DNA from: Pirellulales bacterium
GTDB taxonomy: Bacteria; Planctomycetota; Planctomycetia; Pirellulales; JANQPP01
NCBI GenBank assembly: GCA_028289405.1
Contig: JANQPP010000190.1
Location: 1 to 64,000, forward strand
DNA length: 64,000 nucleotides
Reading direction: 5' to 3'
The notes beneath the pieces were generated by a model that worked only from the letters and a program-made list of their open reading frames with translations, had not been told where the DNA came from and ran no database searches. The stretch's first letter is position 1; every line of letters begins with the position of its first letter. Position numbers and translations under genes: made by a program. This document shows positions 28,301 through 36,033 of this stretch, piece by piece.

Positions 28301-30128
28301 TCGTGATGAGGTCATCGCCGCCGATCGTGCCTCCGGCGGTACCGATGTGTTCACCTCCGTCGAGGTATCCCTCCGGCTGGATCTCGCGGACCGCGTACGT
28401 TCCCGGGGCAAGTCCGTCGAACGCATATTCGCCTTGTGAATTGGTGCGCGTGGTTTGCAGGACTTGTCCCGCCGCATTGAGCAATTCGATGACGACACCT
28501 TCCAACCGCTGCTCGTCGGCATCGGGAAGGCAATCTCCATCCCGGTCGGCATGCACGCGACCAGAAATACGACCGGGGCGGATTTCACCAAAGTCGTAGT
28601 TTTCCCCGTGCTGTCCGCCTGCCAGGGCGATGCCGGTGATTTCGTCTCCCGGGTTGTCGGCCTGCCCTCCCGCCGTGCCGGCGCGATCCAGTCCATCCAG
28701 GAAGCCCGCCGGCTGCTCCGCTTCCACCACGCGATATTCGCCGGGCATCAGCCCCTCCACTGACCAAAAACCGTTTTCGTCCGTTTCGGTTTCCAGCGGT
28801 TCCGTGGATGGACCCACAATATTCACGGGAATAACGCGCAGCCTGACCCCCGTGATGCCTTCCTCTCCCGGGTCGCGCGAGCCGTCGTTGTCCCGGTCGT
28901 GATAGACATGGCCGCTGAGCCGCGCGGGCAGGATTTCCGCGAAGTTGTTGAAGCGGCTGTCCTCGCCTCCCCGCAGCTCAATCTCCGTGATCTCGTCGGT
29001 GCCAACCACTTGACCGCGTGTCTCCCCCGCGACTTGGCCGGCGGTCGCCCCGACGCTCACGTAAAGCACGGGCTGTCGTTGGACGACGCGATACACACCG
29101 GGCAACAGATCACGAAAAGCATAATCGCCTTGGGCATTGCTGGTGGCGCGGAGTCCCGTATCCTCGAAGCCGTTCGCCGCTTCGCGCCAGAGTTCCAATT
29201 CCACGCTAGCCAGCCCCGCATCGGCGGGGAGGTCCTGCGTAAGATCAAAATCCTCATCGACGTAGACCCGTCCGGAAAGAGTGCTTGGCAGCGGCACTTG
29301 CTCCAAACTCATCACGGCACCGGCAGTGCGGTCGGTGCGGTCCTGAACATCTGGCGGCATGTAGTCGTCCGGCGGGAGGTCGAGCGTCGTGCCCGTTTGG
29401 GCAGCCGCCGTGGCGAAGTTGCCATCGAAGGCATCGAAAAAGATCGCTTCGCCTTCACTCGGATGATAGTGAGGGGCCTCGAATCGCGCGTGCAAGCGCG
29501 AGCCTTCGAATTCCCCCCCTTCGGCGAGGGCGGTGGCGCTAAACGAACCTTGCTCGTCCACGTCGACCGAGAACACCAGTTTTTCTCCGGCCTCGAATCC
29601 GGAAAAGCGAAAAACGACCAGCGACGATCCGTCCGCGATTTGCACGTCGGTGACTTCGAAGCCGTTGTGCTCCGCGATGACGAGTCCAACAGAATTGAAG
29701 GTGCCCAGTCCGCCTGGCTCGGTATCAAAGAAGACATCTCCCAGCGTGACGGAACCGTCGAGCAGCTTGTCCCCGTCGATCGACAGTTCGGTCAAAGTGG
29801 TTCCAGCAGCGCCACCTTCAAAGGTGATTTCCAGGGTGTCCGCCGCCGCGTCATCTCCGCTGGCCTCCTCAAAATAGACGGCACCCACGTGGATGTCCGC
29901 CGCTAGCAGCACCCGGGGTTCAACCGGTTCGACGACGCAACTGCGGTTTCGACAGTGTTGGTTGGCCTCCGCTCCTCCGCTGACGGATTCCGATTTTCGA
30001 CGCCATCGCGTCCAAGCTCGCATGATTCCCACGGATGAACCTCCCTGTTTCGACGGAGAACCCTCCCCTGAAAGGCAGACCGTCCTTGTCTTTCTCGCGG
30101 ATACGGAATCCGTCCGCATATCGCTCAA
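25302..30128 (-). CDS. Giant secreted LEPR-XLL protein with eight SdrD B-like repeats and FG-GAP-like repeats
   Basis: A 1608-residue surface or secreted protein. The basic N-terminus ends in VEPRVLLAAD (about residues 69-78), the planctomycete LEPR-XLL export-type motif. Residues about 85-280 form an unassigned beta-rich domain. Eight SdrD B/Cna-B-like repeats follow (about 284-1225), each starting SGRV-like with an acidic calcium-type loop and ending near YDFxE. The C-terminal 240 residues hold five FG-GAP/VCBS-like calcium loops (such as GDFNGDGVSEVGVF) with three EF-hand-like DxNxNG segments. Residue numbers count from TTG 30128; ATG 30119 or ATG 30023 are possible true starts. The TTG codon overlaps the stop of the WD40 gene. 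The likely role is structural or adhesive. Confidence 0.88.
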   Translation of the reverse strand: MSDMRTDSVSARKTRTVCLSGEGSPSKQGGSSVGIMRAWTRWRRKSESVSGGAEANQHCRNRSCVVEPVEPRVLLAADIHVGAVYFEEASGDDAAADTLEITFEGGAAGTTLTELSIDGDKLLDGSVTLGDVFFDTEPGGLGTFNSVGLVIAEHNGFEVTDVQIADGSSLVVFRFSGFEAGEKLVFSVDVDEQGSFSATALAEGGEFEGSRLHARFEAPHYHPSEGEAIFFDAFDGNFATAAAQTGTTLDLPPDDYMPPDVQDRTDRTAGAVMSLEQVPLPSTLSGRVYVDEDFDLTQDLPADAGLASVELELWREAANGFEDTGLRATSNAQGDYAFRDLLPGVYRVVQRQPVLYVSVGATAGQVAGETRGQVVGTDEITEIELRGGEDSRFNNFAEILPARLSGHVYHDRDNDGSRDPGEEGITGVRLRVIPVNIVGPSTEPLETETDENGFWSVEGLMPGEYRVVEAEQPAGFLDGLDRAGTAGGQADNPGDEITGIALAGGQHGENYDFGEIRPGRISGRVHADRDGDCLPDADEQRLEGVVIELLNAAGQVLQTTRTNSQGEYAFDGLAPGTYAVREIQPEGYLDGGEHIGTAGGTIGGDDLITNIVIGSGTQAEEYNFCEFAPASLHGRVFVDGDGNGLFGGSESGISGVTIELLDASGDVLATTSTNATGEYWFMGLLPGTYAVREVQPAGYLDSGERAGTSGGVASNDFISEIFLHGGAEALNYDFWEVLPSRISGRVFVSQDGDCVFHEDDDTVEGVTIQLLDAAGDVIRTTVTDANGIYAFEGLRPGTYGIRELQPAGLLDGSEHVGTAGGTVAGDDLIDDIVLASGTNAEEYDFCEFEPSQLSGNVFEDRNDDNTRQADEPGIAGVTIELLNTTGNVVRTTRTDANGHYRFDNLLPGTYAVREIQPVGFLDSAERPGSAGGVVAENDLLAQITLRSGTVARDYDFWEIRPSSISGRVHVDEDGRCTYEPGDETIAGVTILLLDASGTEIARTATDAGGEYRFAGLRPGTYAVVEIQPEEFLEGSARAGSEGGVVLPPNRIEQIELESRTDAVNYEFCETEPLSISGYVFQDGPAITLISGEEVDIPVQRDGRRTSDDAPIAGVTLTLADFNARPLRDVSGNLIQTVTDSSGFYMFSRLGPGSYTVLQSHPDEFIDSKDTPGSTGGIAINEDDEEISPEFISGLATDPQFDAIVRIQLPRGVDSVENNFSEVLVVEPRVWFLPEDPVPTENSPPAIIPVVARLPVTFAPVLVSPEPPPLFGGSSPVMGYTWHLSVVDAGRPRGTLVPVGFRSATPQINSIAWNRRNLHEASWEIQTEEASADRRQAMLEPAPQRAIFGTQGSIPVTGDFNGDGVSEVGVFISGEWYIDVNGNGIWDEGDLWAKLGHRDDLPVTGDWDGDGKTDIGIFGPAWPGDPVAIEVEPGLPNPLNPTKPAWKNVPPERHLAPDGERLLRLTATGPLRGDVIDHVFAFGVAGDWPLAGDFSGDGIDTIAIYRQGRWHLDMDGDGRWSDGDKYIEYGQPDDVPIVGDFDGNGVDEIGVYRKGDWYADLDKNGKLDPSDLFARMGESDDIPVVGDWNADGVDQPGLFHPNGGTELPR
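26454..29279 (-). repeat. Array of eight SdrD B-like protein repeats
   Basis: Coding repeat inside the 1608-residue protein; repeats start near residues 284, 404, 522, 633, 742, 853, 964 and 1075, about 110-120 residues apart. Repeats 3, 5 and 7 carry a cysteine in the acidic loop (DGDC, DGDC, DGRC; residues 533, 754, 976) and another in the last strand (FCE; residues 625, 846, 1068). Repeats 4 and 6 have FWE, and repeat 2 has FGE, with no cysteine. The distance between paired cysteines is 92 residues in all three. Confidence 0.85.
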
Positions 30129-31177
30129 AGCTCACGTAACCCTGGCACGGGTTTCAGAGCAGTCTCGTCATAAATCTGGCCGTCGCTCACGCGCCAGAGC
30201 CGCAGCGTGGTATCGAAACTTCCCGAGAACAACAGTCCGAGGGCAGGACTGAAGGCTAGTGCGGTCACGGACCCTTTGTGTTCCTCCAAACGCTGGACTT
30301 CCGCGCGATCCGTCAGATCCCAAATGCGGATCGTGTTGTCACTGCACCCACCCGCCAGCGTGTTCGGTTCGAGAAACGCCATCGAAAAAACGGTCGGTCC
30401 CCGGGCCGTCATCTCGAAGAGCGCTTCGCCCGTGGAGAGTTCCCACACGCGGATCCAGCCGCCTTCGCCGCCAGTTAGGAGCCGGCTTCCATCAGGAGAG
30501 AAAGCCAGGCACCGAACGCGACGCTGGTGCGCGGGAATGTCTGTCAGAACTTCGCCACGGTCAACATCCCAGATCCGCACCTTGCCGTTCCTGCCGGCGG
30601 TCGCCAGTAATTTTCCATCAGGAGAAAACTCCAGCGCGCGAATATCGACGCAAGGACAATCCCATTGTCCCTGGACCGACAGATCCTCGGCGGAAAGCAA
30701 AGTCATACGGCTGCGAAAGCCGGCCACGGCCAATACATCGCCGCGTGGGCTAAAGCGCAGACAGTAGAGCGCGGCGGCATCGACTTCGTAAACTTCCCGC
30801 TGCCGCCCCGTTGCCACGTCCCACAACACAACGCGGCCATCATCCCCGGTGGAGGCTAAGACTTCGCCACCTGGGTGAAAGGCGACGGAACGCACCCAAT
30901 CGCCGTGGCCGCGCAAGATCCGCAGTTCCTGCCGCGCCATGGGGTCCCACACGCGGACGGTATGATCATCACCCGCGGTCGCCACGACCTGGCCTTGAGG
31001 ATGCACGGCGACATCGCTGATTACTGGAGCCGTGCCGCGCGTGGGAAGTTCCTCGGACTGGAGTACGGTGGCGGACTGCTCAAGCAATTGCCGCTGACCA
31101 TGGGCGGTCGCGGCCATGCATAGGAATACGCAAGCCCATGCCACTCCCCAGCGGGAATCGAGTTGAGTCCCAAACAT
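30125..31177 (-). CDS. Secreted WD40 repeat protein
   Basis: A 350-residue beta-propeller protein with a signal peptide (VAWACVFLCMAATAHG, cleavage near residue 27). About seven WD40 blades follow, for example DDHTVRVWDP, DDGRVVLWDV, RNGKVRIWDV, DNTIRIWDL and FDTTLRLWRV, enough for a complete propeller. A longer frame to 31273 exists, but ATG 31177 is chosen because a perfect AAGGAGG lies eight bases upstream and the signal peptide then sits at the N-terminus. Its stop overlaps the start region of the 1608-residue protein, so the two are translationally coupled. No enzymatic domain is seen; a protein-interaction role outside the cytoplasm is inferred. Confidence 0.9.
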   Translation of the reverse strand: MFGTQLDSRWGVAWACVFLCMAATAHGQRQLLEQSATVLQSEELPTRGTAPVISDVAVHPQGQVVATAGDDHTVRVWDPMARQELRILRGHGDWVRSVAFHPGGEVLASTGDDGRVVLWDVATGRQREVYEVDAAALYCLRFSPRGDVLAVAGFRSRMTLLSAEDLSVQGQWDCPCVDIRALEFSPDGKLLATAGRNGKVRIWDVDRGEVLTDIPAHQRRVRCLAFSPDGSRLLTGGEGGWIRVWELSTGEALFEMTARGPTVFSMAFLEPNTLAGGCSDNTIRIWDLTDRAEVQRLEEHKGSVTALAFSPALGLLFSGSFDTTLRLWRVSDGQIYDETALKPVPGLREL

Positions 31178-31185
31178 GGATTTCC

Positions 31186-31192
31186 CCTCCTT
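31186..31192 (-). promoter_or_regulatory. Strong ribosome binding site that fixes the WD40 start
   Basis: Reads AAGGAGG on the minus strand, eight bases before ATG 31177. It decides against the longer frame starting at 31273. Confidence 0.85.
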
Positions 31193-31643
31193 GGGAAATG
31201 CAAAGCCCATGGACGAAACTGGTGCTTTTCTCTCGTCCGTCGGCAAACGTCGGGCGGAAGAATCGGCACGCACCTAGGAAATATCGGCGACCGTGCGGAG
31301 GGTCGCCAACTTTACCCGCAGAACCGTCGAAGCCGCGTGTCCCCGTGCGGAGCTTGAATAAGTGGGAATTTACCCACCTTGCCAGGCGGTCATGCCGGGC
31401 GAATGGGGGCAGGCTCGCCACCCCCAGGATAATTCCATGATGAATGGGACGCCTGCAGAAGCGGGTCGACGGGTCAGGATTCGGTCGTAGCGAAATGCAT
31501 CATTTCACGGCTTTTGCGGAATGCATGAACCAGTGAAATTTGCCTGGTCTTGGAAGCTTTACGCAGCCGATTTCTCCTATGGACGCGGCGGTTCGGACAA
31601 ACGCGCGTACGTGCACGCGTTTCCTTTCCGCGCCGAATGATCC
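31193..31643. other. Divergent intergenic region
   Basis: About 450 bases between the minus-strand WD40 gene and the plus-strand response regulator. No convincing frame, tRNA or hairpin with a T-run. It must contain divergent promoters, but I cannot pick -35/-10 boxes with confidence. Confidence 0.35.
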
Positions 31644-31658
31644 GAGGGAGTTATCCAA

Positions 31659-32090
31659 ATGATGGCCGAGATTGCATTGGAAAAAGCGGTTGTATTGGCA
31701 GTCGACGATGAGCAATCGATTCTGGCGGAGTTGAAGGAAACCCTCGGAAAAGAAGACTACCTTTGTCACACATGCTCCTCGATGGAGTCGGCACTTGCCA
31801 AAGCCCAGGAAATCAAACCCGATCTGATCATTTCCGACATCAATCTCGAAGGCCAAAGCGGGCTCGATTTGTGCGAGCAGTTGCGGCAGATTGATGGACT
31901 CGAAGATGTGCCCCTCTTGTTTCTTTCCGGGGCTCAGATCCCGGATGTCATTCGACGCGCGCATGCCGCTGGCGGCACCTACTACCTGCGAAAACCGTTT
32001 GATCCCGGGGTGCTGCTGGAGCTCGTCGACAAGGCGCTCTGGATGCCACACCTGGTGAGAAACCGATCCTCACAGGCCACGGTTGGCTAG
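31659..32090 (+). CDS. Single-domain response regulator
   Basis: A 143-residue stand-alone receiver (CheY-like). The acidic pair is VLAVDDEQS, the phospho-acceptor is the Asp in LIISDINLEGQSG, the conserved Ser is in FLSGAQ and the Lys is in LRKPFDPG. There is no output domain, so it probably works by protein binding or within a phosphorelay. The start ATG 31659 has a GAGGGAG site eight bases upstream (31644-31650). It stands alone; the downstream VOC gene is 122 bases away. A relay from the hybrid kinase at 21.3 kb is possible but unsupported. Confidence 0.92.
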   Translation: MMAEIALEKAVVLAVDDEQSILAELKETLGKEDYLCHTCSSMESALAKAQEIKPDLIISDINLEGQSGLDLCEQLRQIDGLEDVPLLFLSGAQIPDVIRRAHAAGGTYYLRKPFDPGVLLELVDKALWMPHLVRNRSSQATVG

Positions 32091-32212
32091 GACGTGCCGC
32101 GCACCGATTGCACTTCGCGTCGCTATCCGCGTTGGTGGAGGCGAATGGCCGCGATGTGTTTGGCCATCCGCGTTCTAATTTGGCCCGTGGCACTTTACTC
32201 ACTGGGCGCTCA

Positions 32213-32623
32213 ATGCCCACGTCCGATGTCTTGGCCGCAGCGCATCTTCGCATTGCTCGGCCCACCGACCGGTTGCCAGCGGTCGTCGATTTTTACACTC
32301 GGCTGTTGGATTTCTCCGTGTTGGGCCAATTCCAAGACCATGATGGGTTTGACGCCGTCATGCTGGGGCACGCCGGCGCTGGCTACCACTTGGAGTTCAC
32401 GATTCAAACAGGGCACGCAGTAGGAGATGCGCCCACGCGGGACCACCTGCTCGTCTTCTATATTCCCGATGTCGAGGCTTGGCGGAAAATGACCAGCCGC
32501 ATCGAGCGTAATGGAATCCCTTCCGTGCCCTCCTGGAACCCGTACTGGGATCGCCACGGAAAAAGGTATGAGGATCCGGACGGCTACCGTGTTGTTTTGC
32601 AGAACGGTACCTGGCCACGATAG
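32213..32623 (+). CDS. VOC-family (glyoxalase/dioxygenase-like) protein
   Basis: A 136-residue vicinal-oxygen-chelate protein with the two half-modules expected: AHLRIARPTDRLPAVVDFYTRLL then LLVFYIPDVEAWRKM and the C-terminal metal-strand region RYEDPDGYRVVLQ. Candidate metal ligands are His near the N-terminus and Glu in YHLEFTIQ. A frame to 32108 exists, but ATG 32213 begins right at the domain. The family covers glyoxalases, fosfomycin and bleomycin resistance proteins and dioxygenases; the substrate cannot be called. Confidence 0.85.
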   Translation: MPTSDVLAAAHLRIARPTDRLPAVVDFYTRLLDFSVLGQFQDHDGFDAVMLGHAGAGYHLEFTIQTGHAVGDAPTRDHLLVFYIPDVEAWRKMTSRIERNGIPSVPSWNPYWDRHGKRYEDPDGYRVVLQNGTWPR

Positions 32624-32875
32624 GTGCCGCGCGGTTTTCTCCGGAGTCTGACGTTCACCTCGACAAAAGAATTCCCGATGGAAGCATTGCATCTCGTCTA
32701 GGCTTCCCCGAGAATGCCGGCGTCAAGTTTGAGCGGTGGCTTGGTGCCGGTTTGTCACGTGCCGTTGGATTCGCGGCGGCTCTGTCCGAAGGGGCGACGC
32801 CTTGGCGCATCAGCCCGGTTGCACTCCGCTCATCCCGTCTACCACTTCGGTTGCCACACGAATTTCAGAAAACAG

Positions 32876-33709
32876 ATGAAATATCTTCACGTCGTTTGGG
32901 CGCATATTTGTATCGGTATGTTGGTTTGTCAGTTTACTGCGGAAGAGGCAGCGGCGGACGAAACGGACATCGTGCCCCTGGTTCACGCGCATGCCCACAA
33001 TGATTACCACCATGATCGGCCTTTGCTCGATGCGCTCGCGCATGGCTTTTGTGGTGTTGAGGCGGATATTCACTTAGTGAATGGCCAACTTCTCGTCGCG
33101 CACGATCGGGAAGACTGCCGCCCCGAAAACACGCTGGAAGCCCTTTATTTGAGCCCTTTACATGAACGTTGCCGGCAAAATGGCGGTCGCGTTTATCCGG
33201 ATGGCCCCTCCTTGACCTTGCTCATCGATATCAAGTCGGAGGGCGTGCCGACCTACAAAGCCTTGAGAGATGTGCTCGCCAATTACGCGGAGATCTTGAC
33301 CAAGTTTCGAGAAGGAAACATCGATGAAGGCGCGGTCACCGTCATCATCTCCGGCAACCGTCCACAGGAATTGATGCGGTCAGAACCGCATCGCCTGGCG
33401 GCGGTGGACGGGCGGTTCTCGGACGTGGACAGTGATATTTCACGGAGTTTCATGCCACTGATCAGCGACAATTGGCGATCCCACTTTTCCTGGCGTGGTG
33501 CCAGCGACATGCCATTGGAAGAACGTCAAAAGCTGCATGCCATCGTGAAGGCCTGCCACGCCCGAGGCCAGCGGGTCCGCTTGTGGGCAACGCCCGAATC
33601 AGAAGCGGTGTGGCAAGCCCTCCGGGAAGCGGGAGTGGATCTGCTCAACACGGACGATTTACCCCGTTTGCGGGAATTTTTGCTTCGCGATGAAGCCGGA
33701 TCCCGATAA
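32876..33709 (+). CDS. Exported PI-PLC/GDPD-like phosphodiesterase
   Basis: A 277-residue protein of the phosphatidylinositol-specific phospholipase C / glycerophosphodiester phosphodiesterase superfamily. An N-terminal hydrophobic segment (VVWAHICIGMLVCQF) looks like a signal peptide. Catalytic features follow: HAHNDYHHDRPLLDA, the metal-binding GVEADIHLVNGQLLVAHD, the conserved LLIDIKS, and WATPESEAVWQAL near the C-terminus. ATG 32876 is preferred over a frame to 32714 because it places the signal peptide at the N-terminus. It is probably a periplasmic hydrolase of phosphodiesters. It is followed 63 bases later by a myo-inositol oxygenase, which could use inositol released from such a substrate; that link is inference. 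Confidence 0.83.
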   Translation: MKYLHVVWAHICIGMLVCQFTAEEAAADETDIVPLVHAHAHNDYHHDRPLLDALAHGFCGVEADIHLVNGQLLVAHDREDCRPENTLEALYLSPLHERCRQNGGRVYPDGPSLTLLIDIKSEGVPTYKALRDVLANYAEILTKFREGNIDEGAVTVIISGNRPQELMRSEPHRLAAVDGRFSDVDSDISRSFMPLISDNWRSHFSWRGASDMPLEERQKLHAIVKACHARGQRVRLWATPESEAVWQALREAGVDLLNTDDLPRLREFLLRDEAGSR

Positions 33710-33772
33710 ACTGATTGCCTTACCCGTATTTTTTCATGCCTCCTTAAGCGAACCCCAAGCCAAGTCAAGCCG

Positions 33773-34681
33773 ATGGTCAGTCCGAAAAAGAACGGCTCTC
33801 AGGGGCCGCTGCGTGATCTCGATGAATGGGAAGATGATCTGCTCCGCCGCTACCCTGAACCCGCCGAGTCCAGCAGCACTTCCGGATTTGAAGCCACGAA
33901 TCCTGACAAGAAACCGGCTGAATTCCGCGATTATCGTGCGGAAGCCCGGCCTAGCGTGAAAGAGTTTTATCGCTTGAATCACCGCAACCAAACGGTGGAA
34001 TTCGTGCGGGGCAAAAGAGAGGAGTTCCTCTCGCTGAGCCGACGAAAAATGGGAGTTTGGGAGGCCATCGAATACCTCAATCAACTCGTGGATGACAGCG
34101 ACCCGGATACTGATCTGCCGCAAATCGAACATTTGCTGCAAACCTCGGAACGCATCCGGGCCGACGGCCATCCCCGCTGGTTCGTGTTGACCGGCCTCAT
34201 CCACGACCTGGGAAAGATCTTGTGCTTAATGGGCGAACCCCAATGGGCCGTGGTGGGCGATACGTTCCCCGTGGGATGCGCCTTTTCCGACAAGATCGTC
34301 TTCTCGGAGTTTTTCTCGGAGAACCCTGATGCCCACAACCCCGCATATCAAACGAAATGCGGCATCTACGAGGAAGGCTGCGGACTGGACCGCGTATTGA
34401 TGTCGTGGGGACATGACGAATATCTCTACCACGTCGTCAAGGAGCATCTGCCACTCGAAGCGTTATACATGATTCGCTTCCACTCGTTTTACCCGGGGCA
34501 TCGCGAACGTGCCTACGAGCATCTGATGGACGACCAGGACCGCGAATACTTCCACTGGGTCCGAAAATTCAATCCGTACGACCTATACACCAAAAGTGGT
34601 GAGCGTCCTGACGTGAAACAACTCCGGCCCTATTACGAAGAGCTCATCGGGGAATTCTTTCCCGAACCTCTCGCCTGGTAG
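33773..34681 (+). CDS. myo-Inositol oxygenase
   Basis: A di-iron oxygenase that cleaves myo-inositol to D-glucuronate. The 302-residue protein matches animal MIOX closely along its length: FRDYRAEA, VEFVRGKREEF, GLIHDLGKIL, GEPQWAVVGDTFPVGC, CGLDRVLMSWGHDEYLYHV, YMIRFHSFYP and FNPYDLYTKS. The six iron ligands of the family are all present: His120, His144, Asp145, His214, His237 and Asp270. The ATG/GTG at 33773 gives a 45-residue acidic extension before the core. It lies downstream of a PI-PLC/GDPD-like gene; glucuronate kinase or isomerase genes are not in the window. The product glucuronate could feed catabolism or polysaccharide synthesis. Confidence 0.94.
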   Translation: MVSPKKNGSQGPLRDLDEWEDDLLRRYPEPAESSSTSGFEATNPDKKPAEFRDYRAEARPSVKEFYRLNHRNQTVEFVRGKREEFLSLSRRKMGVWEAIEYLNQLVDDSDPDTDLPQIEHLLQTSERIRADGHPRWFVLTGLIHDLGKILCLMGEPQWAVVGDTFPVGCAFSDKIVFSEFFSENPDAHNPAYQTKCGIYEEGCGLDRVLMSWGHDEYLYHVVKEHLPLEALYMIRFHSFYPGHRERAYEHLMDDQDREYFHWVRKFNPYDLYTKSGERPDVKQLRPYYEELIGEFFPEPLAW

Positions 34682-34986
34682 TCGAACCTTGCTCTTCCTT
34701 TCCAAAGCTCCTCTTCTCGGTGAACGCATGTAACTGAGTATAAGTCGACTGAAGCGCGATTTGGTTTCGGCGACTGGCAAAAAACACCGATGTCGAAAGA
34801 GGGTCGGACACGGTACCAATCGACCAAATATTTTTTGATCATGAATACGATCTCGCTTCGAGTCGACTCCGGGCGGAGTTCCGTAAAGCTCGAAATCATC
34901 AGGGATTACAGCGTACCGTCGGCTACCTGCAATGTGGGTTGACAAACATCTTGCGAGTCATGAGCATGGTGCGCTTTGCCGACGAC
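34682..34986. other. Intergenic stretch downstream of inositol oxygenase
   Basis: About 305 bases between the plus-strand oxygenase and a small minus-strand frame. It holds an AT-rich patch near 34829 but no clear terminator, tRNA or credible gene. Confidence 0.3.
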
Positions 34987-35124
34987 TTATGCTGTGTGTT
35001 TTGCCATAATCGTGGCCGCCTTACGGGCAACCGGACCAAAATCCTCCAGCGCTTTCCGGAGATTCAGCATCACGCTTCCAGTAAGCTGACGAGCTAGTGC
35101 GTCATGTTCCGCCATATGCGACAT
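34987..35124 (-). CDS. Possible 45-residue protein, unknown
   Basis: A short minus-strand frame starting ATG 35124 with AAGG eight bases upstream. The product begins MSHMAEHDALARQLTG and ends in a basic amphipathic helix (FGPVARKAATIMAKHTA). The composition looks protein-like, and the frame also stays open upstream to 35226. It diverges from scpB, and its extended form would overlap the non-coding leader of scpB. I do not recognise a family. It could be chance; conservation would decide. Confidence 0.35.
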   Translation of the reverse strand: MSHMAEHDALARQLTGSVMLNLRKALEDFGPVARKAATIMAKHTA

Positions 35125-35253
35125 CACGGAACCTTGCGTCGAACCGCCGGGTTGCCAAGCTTGAATCGCGGCAGCGTTTCGGGGCAGAGAACTAGTGCGC
35201 TGGGATGGCGTCAGGTCGCGTTTCAAGACCGATCGCCATGGATTCGGAGCCGT

Positions 35254-35841
35254 ATGTCGTCAAGCTTTTCATGTCCCGAGGCTGAGCATGAACCGGGGCC
35301 TGCCTATCGCGATGGAAGCCTCGCCCGCCTGGAAGCCGTGCTTTTTCTCTTGAAAGAGCCGTCCAATGGACGAAAACTAGCGCAACTGTGTCAAATTCGA
35401 GATGGCCACGAAGTCCGGCGGCTTGTCCGCCGTTTGAACACCTGTTACCAACATGCGGGCACGGCGTTTCGCGTGGAAGAAGTTGCTGGGGGATATCAAC
35501 TCCTGACGCGCCCGGCGTTCAGTCCGTGGATTCAGCGTATTCGAGGGACAGCCGAGGGTATTCGCGTCTCTGGAGCGGCGATGGAAGCATTGACCATCGT
35601 GGCCTACCGTCAACCCGTGACGCGGGCCGAAGTGGAAGCGATCCGAGGAGGACAAAGCGGGGAAATCTTGCGGCAGTTGATGGAACGTGATTTGATCCGA
35701 TTGGCCGGACGGGGCGATGAATTGGGAAGGCCGTTCCTGTATGCGACGACCAAAAAGTTTTTACGATTGTTCGGTTTGAGAACACTGAGCGATTTGCCGT
35801 CCACGGAGCTGACTCGACCGGACGAGGAACATGCCGCTTGA
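35254..35841 (+). CDS. scpB: Segregation and condensation protein B
   Basis: A partner of SMC and ScpA in the chromosome-condensing complex. The 195-residue product has the two winged-helix domains of ScpB: LARLEAVLFLLKEPSNGRKLAQL, then VRRLNTCYQHAGTAFRVEEVAGGYQLLTRP, and the second with EALTIVAYRQPVTRAEVEAIRGG, the family signature, then GRGDELGRPFLYATTKKFLRLFGL. ATG 35254 is chosen over the frame start at 35104 because the extra 50 residues are not ScpB-like. scpA is not adjacent. A short tail of polar residues ends the protein. Confidence 0.93.
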   Translation: MSSSFSCPEAEHEPGPAYRDGSLARLEAVLFLLKEPSNGRKLAQLCQIRDGHEVRRLVRRLNTCYQHAGTAFRVEEVAGGYQLLTRPAFSPWIQRIRGTAEGIRVSGAAMEALTIVAYRQPVTRAEVEAIRGGQSGEILRQLMERDLIRLAGRGDELGRPFLYATTKKFLRLFGLRTLSDLPSTELTRPDEEHAA

Positions 35842-36018
35842 GGTTTCCCCTACGGATTCCTCGCGACTCGTCGATCGGAGCAACCGTGGACCCTGGAATT
35901 CACCGCGTGTAAATCGGACAGATCGTGCACGAATTCGCCATAAAGTCAAACCGAGGGCTCCGCAATAGCGGATCCAGCAAGCCAACCATTCGTCGTCTGG
36001 GTTATTGTTGTTGAATTC

Positions 36019-36025
36019 AGGAGGG
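36019..36025 (+). promoter_or_regulatory. Ribosome binding site of the hyperacidic gene
   Basis: AGGAGGG eight bases before GTG 36034. It supports translation of the acidic frame rather than the antisense serine-rich frame. Confidence 0.8.
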
Positions 36026-36033
36026 ATTTACCC

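Noticed and set aside
28899..29906. A 335-codon plus-strand frame
   Set aside because: Antisense to the N-terminal part of the 1608-residue gene; no domain or start signal.
25302..30128. Regular DNA repeats that might suggest a CRISPR or satellite array
   Set aside because: The period is about 330 bases, the repeats are protein-coding and vary between copies; no short constant direct repeats.
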